NCBI GenBank assembly: GCA_965221405.1
Contig: CBDCSE010000002.1
Span: forward strand, 2,604,001 to 2,668,000
Origin: JAPOUP01 sp965221405
GTDB taxonomy: Bacteria; Pseudomonadota; Alphaproteobacteria; Rhodobacterales; Rhodobacteraceae
Direction of reading: 5' to 3'
Length of the DNA: 64,000 nt
Shown here: one piece after another, positions 55,072-63,697 of the stretch
How the letters are laid out: every line of letters begins with the position of its first letter
Position numbering within the stretch: the first letter of the stretch is position 1
Notes under the pieces: model-generated
Seen by the model: only the letters and a program-made list of their open reading frames with translations
Database searches by the model: none
Told to the model about the DNA's origin: nothing
Translations under genes and position numbers: made by a program

Positions 55072-55923
55072 TCACGCGGCCGAGGGGATGACGCCATAGC
55101 TGATCCCTTTCCCGGACAACCACCGGCGATAGGCAATTGCGGACTTATCAGCGCGAATGGGCGTTTCCGCCCTTGGGTCAAGCGGCAGACGCTTGGGGAT
55201 CTGGTTTTCAAGGATTGGCTTGTCCTGGCCGAAGATCGTCTGCTGAAAGAGACGGATATCGCAGACGCTGTTTGCCTCGTCGAGAAGGCTGAGCATCATG
55301 TGGGCGCGCACTCTCTCTTGCGTTTCGGGCTGAAGGAATACCGCGATCACATCCAGCCGTTTGGCGTCCGCGGGGCTCGATTTATAGAGCACCGCGCAAT
55401 AAGGATGTGGCACGCGATAAACGTAATCCACATCCGTTCCAGACGATGAAGCCGCCGCGGCCATCGGCTGCCAGAAGAGGCAGTTGGTGGCGAGAATTTC
55501 GTCCCGTTCGTCCGAGACCTCGACAGTGTAGTCCTTTACCTCCGTATGCGGTTCGGCTCCCAGGATGCCTGTGTGGACATAGGGAAAGTGGCCCATATCC
55601 AGAAAGTTCTCCAATGCGCGCGGGGCAGATGTCTGCACCCCGATCGTCGCGGCATGGACATTCCGGCGATCCGCCTCGGCATATTCCCGGATTTGGAATA
55701 TATCCTCGTCGGGCGTGCCCAGACAGGTCCAGACATACCCATAGCGTTCCAGCACCGGCAGCGCGTGCGTGCGCGAACGACAACTGATCCCTCCGTCGAG
55801 TGTGCGCTCCACAGCGATTGGCACTTCGAGCAGTTTTGTGTGCTGCGGCGTGGCCGCCGGGATCTCTTCCAGCGCGACGACGGCATGCCAGAGATTGAGT
55901 GCGACAGGATCTGTGCAGGGCAT
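55072..55923 (-). CDS. Rieske-less oxygenase alpha subunit, copy 1 (NdmC-like)
   Basis: 283 residues from ATG 55923 (MPCTDPVALNLW). The catalytic domain is intact: N106, D109, H112 and H117 in ENFLDMGHFPYVH bind the mononuclear iron, and the C-terminus reads RLPLDPRAETPIRADKSAIAYRRWL. The stretch with the two Rieske motifs (CxH and CxxH) is missing: the N-terminal part goes directly from PIAVERTLDG to YGYVWTCLG. The same loss defines NdmC, which borrows a Rieske cluster from NdmD. Catalyses an N- or O-demethylation by inference. 26 bases before the NdmD-like start. Confidence 0.85.
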   Translation of the reverse strand: MPCTDPVALNLWHAVVALEEIPAATPQHTKLLEVPIAVERTLDGGISCRSRTHALPVLERYGYVWTCLGTPDEDIFQIREYAEADRRNVHAATIGVQTSAPRALENFLDMGHFPYVHTGILGAEPHTEVKDYTVEVSDERDEILATNCLFWQPMAAAASSSGTDVDYVYRVPHPYCAVLYKSSPADAKRLDVIAVFLQPETQERVRAHMMLSLLDEANSVCDIRLFQQTIFGQDKPILENQIPKRLPLDPRAETPIRADKSAIAYRRWLSGKGISYGVIPSAA

Positions 55924-55934
55924 GTAATCTCTCC

Positions 55935-56777
55935 TCAGGCGGGGATCGCGCCATAGTTGATGTGGTGGTCTTTGAGCCAACGACGATAGGTGATGGCCGC
56001 CTTATCCGCCCGGATGGGCGTTTCGGCGCGTGGGTCCAGCGGCAAGCGTCGCGGGATCTGGTTTTCGAGGATTGGCTTGTCCTGTGCGAAGATCAATTGC
56101 ATGAACCAGCGCAGGTCAGCGCGTTTCATGCCCTGCTTGACGTAGCAGAGCATGTTGTGGACGATGCAGTCCTCCGGCCCGACGGGCTGAATGAACAGCA
56201 CAATGTAGTCAGAGCGCTCCTCATACAGTGGATTGGTCTTGTAGAGCGCCACCATGTAAGGTCGGTAGACACGGTAGGTGTACTCGACTTCTATCCCGCC
56301 GTCCGCTGTGGGTGAGGCGACGGGCTGATGGAAATAGCACTCCGTGGCAAGTATCTCGTCATCGCCGGTAATTACCACTTCATATGGCCTTACTTCGGTG
56401 TGTGGCTCATCCCCCAGCCAGCCCGAATGAACAAATGGGAAGTGCCCCATGTCGAGGAAATTCTCTACCACCCGTAGGCCGGAAGTGCGCACTCCGAAAG
56501 AGCCGCCGCTGACCACGTGACGATCGTCTTCGAAAGCTTCGGCGATATGCGGGATGTCGCGTGTGGGTGTGCCGATGCACGTCCAGGCAAAGCCGTATTT
56601 CCGCTTGCAAGGCAGGCATCGCGCCTGACTGGTACAGATCACGTCACCTTCGGCCGTGTGGTCCACTGTGAGTGGTTTTTCGAACAGAGTGGTCCGAAGC
56701 GGTTTGCCTTTGGGCAGATGGTCAAGATCCGCTACCACATGCCAGTCATCCAGCAAAACACGATCCGTACAGGACAT
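55935..56777 (-). CDS. Rieske-less oxygenase alpha subunit, copy 2 (NdmC-like)
   Basis: 280 residues from ATG 56777. Like copy 1 it lacks the Rieske ligands (LTVDHTAEGD runs into RKYGFAWTCIG) and keeps the iron site (D109, H112, H117 in ENFLDMGHFPFVH) and the same C-terminal motif. The two are clearly paralogues but diverged throughout, so each may act on a different methyl group. It is 11 bases before copy 1 on the same strand, consistent with one transcript. The longer frame to 56984 has no family content upstream. Confidence 0.85.
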   Translation of the reverse strand: MSCTDRVLLDDWHVVADLDHLPKGKPLRTTLFEKPLTVDHTAEGDVICTSQARCLPCKRKYGFAWTCIGTPTRDIPHIAEAFEDDRHVVSGGSFGVRTSGLRVVENFLDMGHFPFVHSGWLGDEPHTEVRPYEVVITGDDEILATECYFHQPVASPTADGGIEVEYTYRVYRPYMVALYKTNPLYEERSDYIVLFIQPVGPEDCIVHNMLCYVKQGMKRADLRWFMQLIFAQDKPILENQIPRRLPLDPRAETPIRADKAAITYRRWLKDHHINYGAIPA

Positions 56778-56788
56778 GGCACCCTCCG

Positions 56789-57727
56789 TCATTCTCGATG
56801 ATAAGGCACACCTAGGTGCGCCGGTTGCTCTGATCGGAGGCGTAGCCCCATCATCGCGACAATCGCGCCGATATAGGGAAGCGCCAGCAAAAGCTGATAG
56901 GGCATCCGCAGCCCAATCCCCTGGGCCTGAAGCTGGAAGGCTTCCAGAAAGGCAAAGACCAGAACCGCTACCAGAATTGGCCAAGGCTTCCAGTTGCCCG
57001 CGATGATGATCACGATGGCCAGCCAGCCGCGCCCGCCAGTCATGCCCGGCACGAAACGGTCTGTCAGCGCGAGCACCAGAACCGCGCCGGAAAGACCGGC
57101 CATGGCACCTCCAAAGGCAAGTGCCGCATATTGGCGACGAGATACGCTGAGTCCCCTGGTGTCGAGCGCCTTAGGGTTCTCGCCCAACGCTCGGATCTCC
57201 AGCCCGTAGCGCGTGCGGTAGAGAAACGCCCAGACCACACCGGTCATTGCAAAGGCCAGATAGGCGAAAAGGTGCTGATCGAAAAGGATCTCACCCAGAA
57301 TTGGGATCCGCGAGAGGCCCGGAACGGCAAGGGTTTCGAAAGGGTTGATTGTGGGCACCTCTCCGCCAAAAGTTTTCAGGCTCTCACGATAAAGAAACAG
57401 TGTGAGGCCAGAGGCCAAGAGATTAATGCCCAGACCGGTCACGAACTGGTTGATTTTGAGCGTCACTGCGGCAATGGCCATGAAAAGATGTACCGTCATG
57501 CCCGTACCGATCCCCGCCAGAAGTCCTGCATGAAGCGACCCGCTGGCGACGCTGGCGAAATAGGCGACGAATGCCGCCATTAGCATGCTGCCCTCAACTC
57601 CCAAGAACCAGATGCCGGCGCGTTGCACCACCAGTTCTCCGATAGACACCAGCAGCAAGGGTGCCGCGATCCGCACTGTCGCGGCGAACATCGATATCAA
57701 TATGGCTTGTTGGAACAGATCAGACAT
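56789..57727 (-). CDS. ABC transporter permease, second subunit
   Basis: 312 residues, about eight membrane spans. MFAATVRIAAPLLLVSIGELVVQRAGIWFLGVEGSML and GENPKALDTRGLSVSRRQYAALAFGGAMAGLSGAVLVL are those of the BMP/simple-sugar permease group (BPD_transp_2). Pairs with the other permease, which it overlaps by eight bases. Brings the demethylation substrate into the cell together with the BMP binding protein. 11 bases before the first NdmC-like gene. Confidence 0.88.
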   Translation of the reverse strand: MSDLFQQAILISMFAATVRIAAPLLLVSIGELVVQRAGIWFLGVEGSMLMAAFVAYFASVASGSLHAGLLAGIGTGMTVHLFMAIAAVTLKINQFVTGLGINLLASGLTLFLYRESLKTFGGEVPTINPFETLAVPGLSRIPILGEILFDQHLFAYLAFAMTGVVWAFLYRTRYGLEIRALGENPKALDTRGLSVSRRQYAALAFGGAMAGLSGAVLVLALTDRFVPGMTGGRGWLAIVIIIAGNWKPWPILVAVLVFAFLEAFQLQAQGIGLRMPYQLLLALPYIGAIVAMMGLRLRSEQPAHLGVPYHRE

Positions 57728-58781
57728 CTTTGTCCGCCCGCCGCAGTCGGTACTGAAACAGCACTGAAGTGATCAGAAAGAACATCAGGATGACCGCCTG
57801 CAGCGCAGGCACGATCGCCGAGGACACATCCGCCATTACCTGCATAAACAGCCCGCCCTTGGCGAGCGCACCAAAGAGCAGCGCGACCAGACCGACGGCC
57901 AGCGGCCGCAGACCAGCGATCACCGCAACGATAAGACCAGCGTAGCCGTAGCCGTAAAGGAAGGTATGCGAGAGGCGGAAATCGACGCCAAAGCTTTGTA
58001 CAACCCCGCCGAGCCCCGCGAGGCCGCCCGAGAGCATCAGCACGATAACCGTCATCCGCTTGGGCTCCACCCCTTTGAACCGGGCGGCAACCGGGTTGCC
58101 GCCGAAGGCGCGCATGCTGAATCCGAAGGTGGTCCGGTTGATCAGCGCGTGCAGGAGGAGGATGGCCAGCGCAGCAAGTGCGACGCCCAGATGCAACTCT
58201 GATCCGGGCCAGAGATCCGGCAGACGCGCTTCGTGCGGGATACGGTCGGTTTGAAGGTAATACTCACCCGGTGCCATCCAGATCCGGCTCGTGAGCAGGT
58301 AGGACAGTAGATAGGCGATGATGTAATTAAGCATGACCGTGGAAACGATCACGTCGACGTTGAATTGAGTCTTGAGAATGCCTGCAAGCCCGCCCATCAC
58401 CCCACCGCCAATGGCGCCAGTAAGGATGACGAGCGGCACCATCAATAGGGCTGGCAGGTCCAGCAGGGTGGTCAGGAAATAAGCCATCATGGCACCGGCG
58501 AAGAGCTGACCCTCTTGCCCGATGCTCCAGAGCCTGGCGCGAAAGGCGATTGCCGCCGCCAGCCCTGTAAGGGCCAGGGGTGCCGCATGCACCAGACTGC
58601 CCTGAAAATCATGCCAGCTTCCAAAAGCGCCCTCGCGGAGGGCGTCAAGAGCCGCAATCGGGTCAAAACCCAGGATCGTCAACAGGACGCCTGAAGCCAC
58701 GAAAGCCAAAGCGATGGCGACCAGCGCCTGAAGAAGCAGTCCCGGCAGACTAACCTCGGCACGTTTTTCGATCCTATACAT
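57720..58781 (-). CDS. ABC transporter permease, first subunit
   Basis: 353 residues. Multiple spans (LLLQALVAIALAFVASGVLLTILG; GLAAAIAFRARLWSIGQEGQLFAGAMMAYFL) and the EAA-like GGNPVAARFKGVEPKRMTVIVLMLSGGLAGLGG mark a nucleoside-type permease of the BPD_transp_2 family. Its start overlaps the ATPase stop by eight bases. Part of the import system for this cluster. Confidence 0.88.
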   Translation of the reverse strand: MYRIEKRAEVSLPGLLLQALVAIALAFVASGVLLTILGFDPIAALDALREGAFGSWHDFQGSLVHAAPLALTGLAAAIAFRARLWSIGQEGQLFAGAMMAYFLTTLLDLPALLMVPLVILTGAIGGGVMGGLAGILKTQFNVDVIVSTVMLNYIIAYLLSYLLTSRIWMAPGEYYLQTDRIPHEARLPDLWPGSELHLGVALAALAILLLHALINRTTFGFSMRAFGGNPVAARFKGVEPKRMTVIVLMLSGGLAGLGGVVQSFGVDFRLSHTFLYGYGYAGLIVAVIAGLRPLAVGLVALLFGALAKGGLFMQVMADVSSAIVPALQAVILMFFLITSVLFQYRLRRADKDV

Positions 58782-60306
58782 AGGCCGGCTCCATGGCTCG
58801 GCCAGCCATCAGAAGGCCCAATTGTTCGATGTCCACTTCGTCCGAGCGGAAGACGTCCATGATCTGGCCCTTAAAGATCACGGCGATCCGGTCGCTGAGC
58901 GTTAGAATGTCCTCCAGCTCTTCCGAAGCCAGCACGATGGCAAAGCCTTCGCGCCGCTTATCCAGAAGCAGCTTGTGGACATATTCGATAACGCTCACAT
59001 CTAACCCCCGCGTCGGCTGATTGGCCAGGATGCAATTGGTCGCCGACCAGAATTCGCGCGCTAGGATGATCTTTTGCGCATTGCCGCCCGACAGCGTGTC
59101 GGTGCGCGCCTGCGGGCCGGCGGCGGCAATCCCGAACCGCTCCATGGCGTCCTTCGCAAAGGCCCGAATGCGCGTGCGGCTCAACATCGGTCCATCAGCG
59201 AACTCGGCTCGGGTCTGCAAGCCCAGAACGGCGTTTTCCTCAACACTTAACCCGCCCACCAGACCCGCGCGGAAGCGATCATCCGGTATGTAGCCAATCC
59301 CGCCGGCGATGGCCTCGCCCGGGCTTTGATGGGTGACCTCGGTGCCGCCAAGCCGGATCTGCCCCGCCTCGCTATCACGTACCCCGACCAAGGCCTCAAA
59401 GAGCTCAGCCTGACCATTGCCCGAAACCCCGGCGACTCCGAGGATTTCATGGGCGTGGACCGCGAACGTCATGTTCCCGATGGCGATCTGGCCCCTGTCA
59501 TTGCGCACCCGCAACCCCGCCACCTCAAGTACCGGGGCGCCGGGTACGATTTCCTCGCGGTTCGCTCTTTGAATGACGGGGCGGCCCACCATCATCGTGG
59601 TGAGGTCGGATTTAGTCACATCACCGGTGCAGACCGCGCCCACCACCTGACCCTTGCGCAGCACCACCACACGGTCGGATTTCAGCACCTCGTCCAGTTT
59701 GTGGGAGATCAGGATGATCGACAGGCCATCTCCTGTCATCCGGCGCATGATGGAGAACAGCTTGACGGATTCCTGCGGCGTCAGTAGGGCGGTGGGTTCG
59801 TCTAGGATCAAAAGCTCGGCACCGAGAAACAGCACCTTGACGATCTCAACCCACTGCTGTTGACCCACGGAGAGTTGCCAGACCTTCGCTTCCAGATCCA
59901 GTCTGATGTCATAGCGTGCGCAAAGATCGCAGATTTTCCGTGCTGCCCCGTCCAGCCCGAGCGCCCAACCACAATCATGCGTACCCAGCACGATGTTTTC
60001 GATGACTGACATCGACGGAACCAGCACGAAATGCTGGTGCACCATGCCGATGCCGAGCGCGATGGCGTCTTTCGGAGAGCCAAAGGACACCGGTGCTTCA
60101 TCATGGAAGATTTGCCCTCCATCGGGGCGGTAGAACCCGTAGAGGCAAGACGACAAGGTCGATTTGCCCGCGCCGTTCTCGCCTAAGAGGCACAGGATCT
60201 CACCACGCTCCAGCTGGAAAGAGATGTCGTTGTTGGCAATCACCGAACCGAAGGTCTTGGTTAACCCATGCACGCGAAGGCGCGGTGGCCTCTGATCCGT
60301 TGCCAT
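58774..60306 (-). CDS. ABC transporter ATPase with two nucleotide-binding domains
   Basis: 510 residues. First domain: Walker A GENGAGKSTLSS, signature LSVGQQQWVEI, Walker B LLILDEPTALLTPQE. Second domain: degenerate Walker A GVSGNGQAELFEAL, signature LSGGNAQKIILARE. This is the fused ATPase of sugar/nucleoside importers, in which the second site is typically inactive. Follows the BMP protein gene after a 59-base gap. Confidence 0.93.
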   Translation of the reverse strand: MATDQRPPRLRVHGLTKTFGSVIANNDISFQLERGEILCLLGENGAGKSTLSSCLYGFYRPDGGQIFHDEAPVSFGSPKDAIALGIGMVHQHFVLVPSMSVIENIVLGTHDCGWALGLDGAARKICDLCARYDIRLDLEAKVWQLSVGQQQWVEIVKVLFLGAELLILDEPTALLTPQESVKLFSIMRRMTGDGLSIILISHKLDEVLKSDRVVVLRKGQVVGAVCTGDVTKSDLTTMMVGRPVIQRANREEIVPGAPVLEVAGLRVRNDRGQIAIGNMTFAVHAHEILGVAGVSGNGQAELFEALVGVRDSEAGQIRLGGTEVTHQSPGEAIAGGIGYIPDDRFRAGLVGGLSVEENAVLGLQTRAEFADGPMLSRTRIRAFAKDAMERFGIAAAGPQARTDTLSGGNAQKIILAREFWSATNCILANQPTRGLDVSVIEYVHKLLLDKRREGFAIVLASEELEDILTLSDRIAVIFKGQIMDVFRSDEVDIEQLGLLMAGRAMEPAYV

Positions 60307-60365
60307 TTGTCATCCCTTACCGCAATGCGTCTCTCGGACCGGGAGAGACCCTCGGAGACAGGCCC

Positions 60366-61376
60366 CTAGTCCGAGGTCGGAACATCCAGAACCAATGGCA
60401 CCTCCAATGCGCCGGACATGATATCGGCCTTGGCCTGCTCGATCTTGGCCTGGAGTTCGGCGGGGACTTTGTCGGCAAGGTCATAATAGGGGAAGATATC
60501 GGCCCCGCCTTCGGCCATGCCGAACCATTTGGCTTCCGTGTTGCCATCGAAGCTTCCGCTTTCCTGTGCTTTTCGCCATTCGTCCAGCACCCAGGAAAAG
60601 GCCGGATCCCAGCGTAGTTCAGTGCCGCTCAGCACAACCTCGGGGGCCATTTCATGCGTGTCCTCAAAGAGGCCAAAGCAAAATATGTTACTGTTCCGGC
60701 AGGCTTCGTAGACTTCACCGGCAAGCTGGTAGACGATATCGGCACCGGCGGCGTTCTGGGCATATGTGGCTTCGAGCGCCAACTGCGGATCATACCAACT
60801 TTCGATGAAGCTGACCTTGACTTTGGCGTCGGGGTTCACCGCGCGCGCACCCGCCCGATAGGCGTTAAGCTGATCGTTGATGTCATCGGCGGGGAAGCTT
60901 CCTACCGCGCCCAGGACACCGGTCTCCGACATGCCCGCGCCAAGCATGCCCAAGAGATAGGCTGCCTCATGAACGCGGCCATAAAGCAGATAGTGGTTCG
61001 GCCCCGTGTTGTAGTTGCCGGAGCCGAGCGAGACGAACATCGTGTCGGGGTAGCGGGTACTCAGGCTTTCTATCTGGTCGCTGTGGGCTGTGGCGCTGAG
61101 GATGATGTCATACTCGCCGGACTTTGCGAGCAGGTCCATTACCGCTCCGGCTTCGTCGCCGTAGACGGCGTCAAAGCCCTTGTAGGTGATGTTGAGTGCC
61201 TGATCGTCCGCAGTGGCCAGCCGATCCAGCGCCCCCACGATGATCCGATCCCAGCCGGATTCCAGACCGACCGAATGCATCACCGCGATGTTCACATCGA
61301 CCTCGGCTTCCACTGCCTGCGCCGCCATGGTTATCGCCATTGCAGCTGATATTGCATAAAGTCCCTGTTTTGCCAC
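60366..61376 (-). CDS. BMP-family substrate-binding protein
   Basis: 336 residues. Signal peptide MAKQGLYAISAAMAITMAAQAVEA, then the BMP fold (VNIAVMHSVGLESGWDRIIVGAL; GVLGAVGSFPADDINDQLNAYRAGARAVNP; QLALEATYAQNAAGADIVYQLAG). BMP proteins bind purine nucleosides and related compounds in the periplasm. Next to N-demethylase genes, a methylated purine or nucleoside is the simplest guess for the ligand. It follows the complete Rieske oxygenase gene after 33 bases. Confidence 0.9.
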   Translation of the reverse strand: MAKQGLYAISAAMAITMAAQAVEAEVDVNIAVMHSVGLESGWDRIIVGALDRLATADDQALNITYKGFDAVYGDEAGAVMDLLAKSGEYDIILSATAHSDQIESLSTRYPDTMFVSLGSGNYNTGPNHYLLYGRVHEAAYLLGMLGAGMSETGVLGAVGSFPADDINDQLNAYRAGARAVNPDAKVKVSFIESWYDPQLALEATYAQNAAGADIVYQLAGEVYEACRNSNIFCFGLFEDTHEMAPEVVLSGTELRWDPAFSWVLDEWRKAQESGSFDGNTEAKWFGMAEGGADIFPYYDLADKVPAELQAKIEQAKADIMSGALEVPLVLDVPTSD

Positions 61377-61409
61377 GTTTCTTCCTTTCTTTTGCGCCTT
61401 TCTGTTTTC

Positions 61410-62486
61410 TCAGCTTGTCATCTGTGGCGAACCCAGACCGAACAAGCGTACCAGAGCGCGCCGGTACTGGATCGAGAACTTGTCGGCCGGGATGTGTATC
61501 TCCTCGGCGATGTTCAAAGGCACTTCCTCGGGGCGCTGGCTCTCGACGACGACGATGTCCTCCTCGTTCGTCACAAGCTGGTATTCGGCATAATCCTTCG
61601 CGATGGAGCCGGGGATATTCGTCTGCGTGATCTGGAAAATGGCCGTTTCGCGGGCGCTGACGGGCGTGCCGATGTCGTAGAAATGGCTCGTGACCTTGCC
61701 GCCTTCGTCGGTCTTGTAGTCTACCTGCAGATCGGTCGCGAAGGGGAAGGTGAACATGTGCTTGTAATATACTTCGCGCTCGCGCTCGCCCTCGTCGTCG
61801 TTAAAGCCGCGCTCGACCTCGATATAGGGCATCTCCATAAGCATGCCGCTGTCGTCAAGTTCGAGCTTGTAATCGATGATGCCGGGGCGGGTACGGTTGC
61901 CGAAGGTTCTCATGTGGACCCAGGAGATATGCGCCAGATCGTTGAAGTTCTCGCAATGTCGGCTGGCAGAAGCTTTCCAGAACCCTTGAGGGATCTCGAT
62001 GGTTAGCCATTCTTTGCCCGGGTTTTCCAGAAGCGGCCATTCGGGCAAGGGACGTATCGCCTTGGGCTTGAGGCATACCCAGACCAGACCGTAGCGTTCT
62101 CGCGCCCGGTAGCTGATCAGGCGGATTGTCTTGGGAATCGGCCTGTCAGGATCCGTGACCGAGGGGATCTTGGTGCAGGTGCCGTCCTTATCGTAATGCA
62201 GTCCGTGGAAAGGGCATACGATGTTTTTGCGCTCTTCATCCATCCAGCCGAGGCTGAGCGCCGCCCCGCGATGAACGCAGAGATCACGGGCTACCGCGAT
62301 TCCATCCCGCGTGCGGTAGAGCACCAAATCCACGTCCAAAAGCCTGGCCTTGATCGGTTTGTCTGTTATGGCCGAGCAAAAGGCGACCGGATGCCAAAAG
62401 CCCGCGAGGATATGCCAGTCCGGTTCGGGGAAGGTGCAGTCACGCGGCAGCTCCGAGAGTTGCTTTTTATCGGTCGACAGAAACAT
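61410..62486 (-). CDS. Rieske oxygenase alpha subunit with complete Rieske centre (NdmA/NdmB-like)
   Basis: 358 residues. Rieske ligands C70, H72 (DLCVHRGA) and C91, H94 (VCPFHGLHYD); mononuclear iron site D183, H186, H191 in ENFNDLAHISWVH; and C-terminal ADKFSIQYRRAL, which resembles the IQYRKW ending of N-demethylases. Same family as the two Rieske-less copies but with the complete domain. First structural gene after the AraC regulator. Likely takes electrons from the NdmD-like reductase. Confidence 0.88.
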   Translation of the reverse strand: MFLSTDKKQLSELPRDCTFPEPDWHILAGFWHPVAFCSAITDKPIKARLLDVDLVLYRTRDGIAVARDLCVHRGAALSLGWMDEERKNIVCPFHGLHYDKDGTCTKIPSVTDPDRPIPKTIRLISYRARERYGLVWVCLKPKAIRPLPEWPLLENPGKEWLTIEIPQGFWKASASRHCENFNDLAHISWVHMRTFGNRTRPGIIDYKLELDDSGMLMEMPYIEVERGFNDDEGEREREVYYKHMFTFPFATDLQVDYKTDEGGKVTSHFYDIGTPVSARETAIFQITQTNIPGSIAKDYAEYQLVTNEEDIVVVESQRPEEVPLNIAEEIHIPADKFSIQYRRALVRLFGLGSPQMTS

Positions 62487-62638
62487 GGATTTCCCCTTGG
62501 CTGCGGAGTCCGGGTCTGCCTCACGTGTTTTGGCTCGGTTTCAGGCGACGGGCAGACTGGCGCTTCGGTCGCCACGAAACCGGGCAAATGCAGTTTGACG
62601 CAACGGTTGATCGGCTCAATTGCGCGAAGAATGCTATT
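62487..62638 (-). promoter_or_regulatory. Intergenic region between the AraC gene and the catabolic cluster
   Basis: 152 bases upstream of the complete Rieske oxygenase gene, the natural site for the cluster promoter and AraC binding. I could not read a convincing repeat or promoter box in it. Confidence 0.35.
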
Positions 62639-63580
62639 TTATTGCACTGATTTGACGATTTTCAGAAACTGCGAGGGCGATGTGCCGTATTTTTTGGCGA
62701 AAGACCGGCGAAACTGCACCGTCGACTTAAACCCGAAGCGATGGGCGATGTCCTCGGCATCCAGTCTTTTGTTCGCATTCCGTGAAATCAGCCGGGCGCA
62801 TGCATCGAGCCGACGATCCTGAATGTAGCGTGCAACCGTCGTCTCTTCGGTGCGAAAGAGCAGATGGAGGTATCGTAGGGACATCGCGTGATCAGCAGCG
62901 ATCCGCGCCGGGGTAAGATCGGGGTTGGCTAGGTGCAGGCCAATATACCCCTTGATCTGACGGACCCGCTGGCGTGTCGTTTGACTGCGTTTGCTATCTG
63001 CCAGCCCCCTCATTTCCGAGACCACGGCGCATGTCATGGAAATCGTGGCATGCGCATAGATATCACGTGCGTGATCGGACAGATTGGGCACATCCCGTGG
63101 CAGCGCGAGGAGCAGGCTCCGCAAGGACCTGAAGCCAGGCGTGTCCGAGGTCAGCAACGTAGCGCAGATCTCTTCTGGATCGTCGACATGCATCAGCGCG
63201 GCGTTCAGGGGAATGCCGATCAGCCACGCGGTCGTATGTTCGCGCTGGTTATAGATCATTGGCGCCCGGGTTACGTGAAACACGGCCTCACCCGGGCCGA
63301 GTTCGACAAACCGCCCAAACTGACTGAAATCGCAGCGGCCCTTCGTAGGGATCGTCAGCACGAGACGCTTGCGCTGCGCCTTGCTGAGTTCAGTCTCGGT
63401 TTGCACCGCCCGATAAGGTGGAGCGCTGAAATATGTGATGCTCAGATCGCCAAATTCCCAGGTGCGGCTAACACCCTTGAAAGCCGCCTCGTCATCGCAA
63501 TGCACGATCATCGGACTGCTGAAGCGCCACATCCGCTCAGACCAAAGTTTGAAGGTCTCCCCCTCCGCAGGTTCGTGCAT
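62639..63580 (-). CDS. AraC-family transcriptional regulator
   Basis: 313 residues. The C-terminal AraC DNA-binding domain has two helix-turn-helix motifs (DLTPARIAADHAMSLRYLHLLF and DAEDIAHRFGFKSTVQFRRSFAKKYGTSPSQF). The N-terminal domain has the AraC-binding-domain-like cupin pattern (FVELGPGEAVFHVTRAPMIY). Lies upstream of and in the same direction as the demethylase cluster, so it probably controls it in response to the substrate. Confidence 0.88.
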   Translation of the reverse strand: MHEPAEGETFKLWSERMWRFSSPMIVHCDDEAAFKGVSRTWEFGDLSITYFSAPPYRAVQTETELSKAQRKRLVLTIPTKGRCDFSQFGRFVELGPGEAVFHVTRAPMIYNQREHTTAWLIGIPLNAALMHVDDPEEICATLLTSDTPGFRSLRSLLLALPRDVPNLSDHARDIYAHATISMTCAVVSEMRGLADSKRSQTTRQRVRQIKGYIGLHLANPDLTPARIAADHAMSLRYLHLLFRTEETTVARYIQDRRLDACARLISRNANKRLDAEDIAHRFGFKSTVQFRRSFAKKYGTSPSQFLKIVKSVQ

Positions 63581-63697
63581 TTGCCTTTCGTCCCATATTA
63601 ATTCGGAGCACAGCCCCCTCTTCCTTTACGGCATCAATATAAAGATGTTGGGGATACTGGAGGTAGGGGATCTCCGTTCCGATCCAAACTAACTGGC

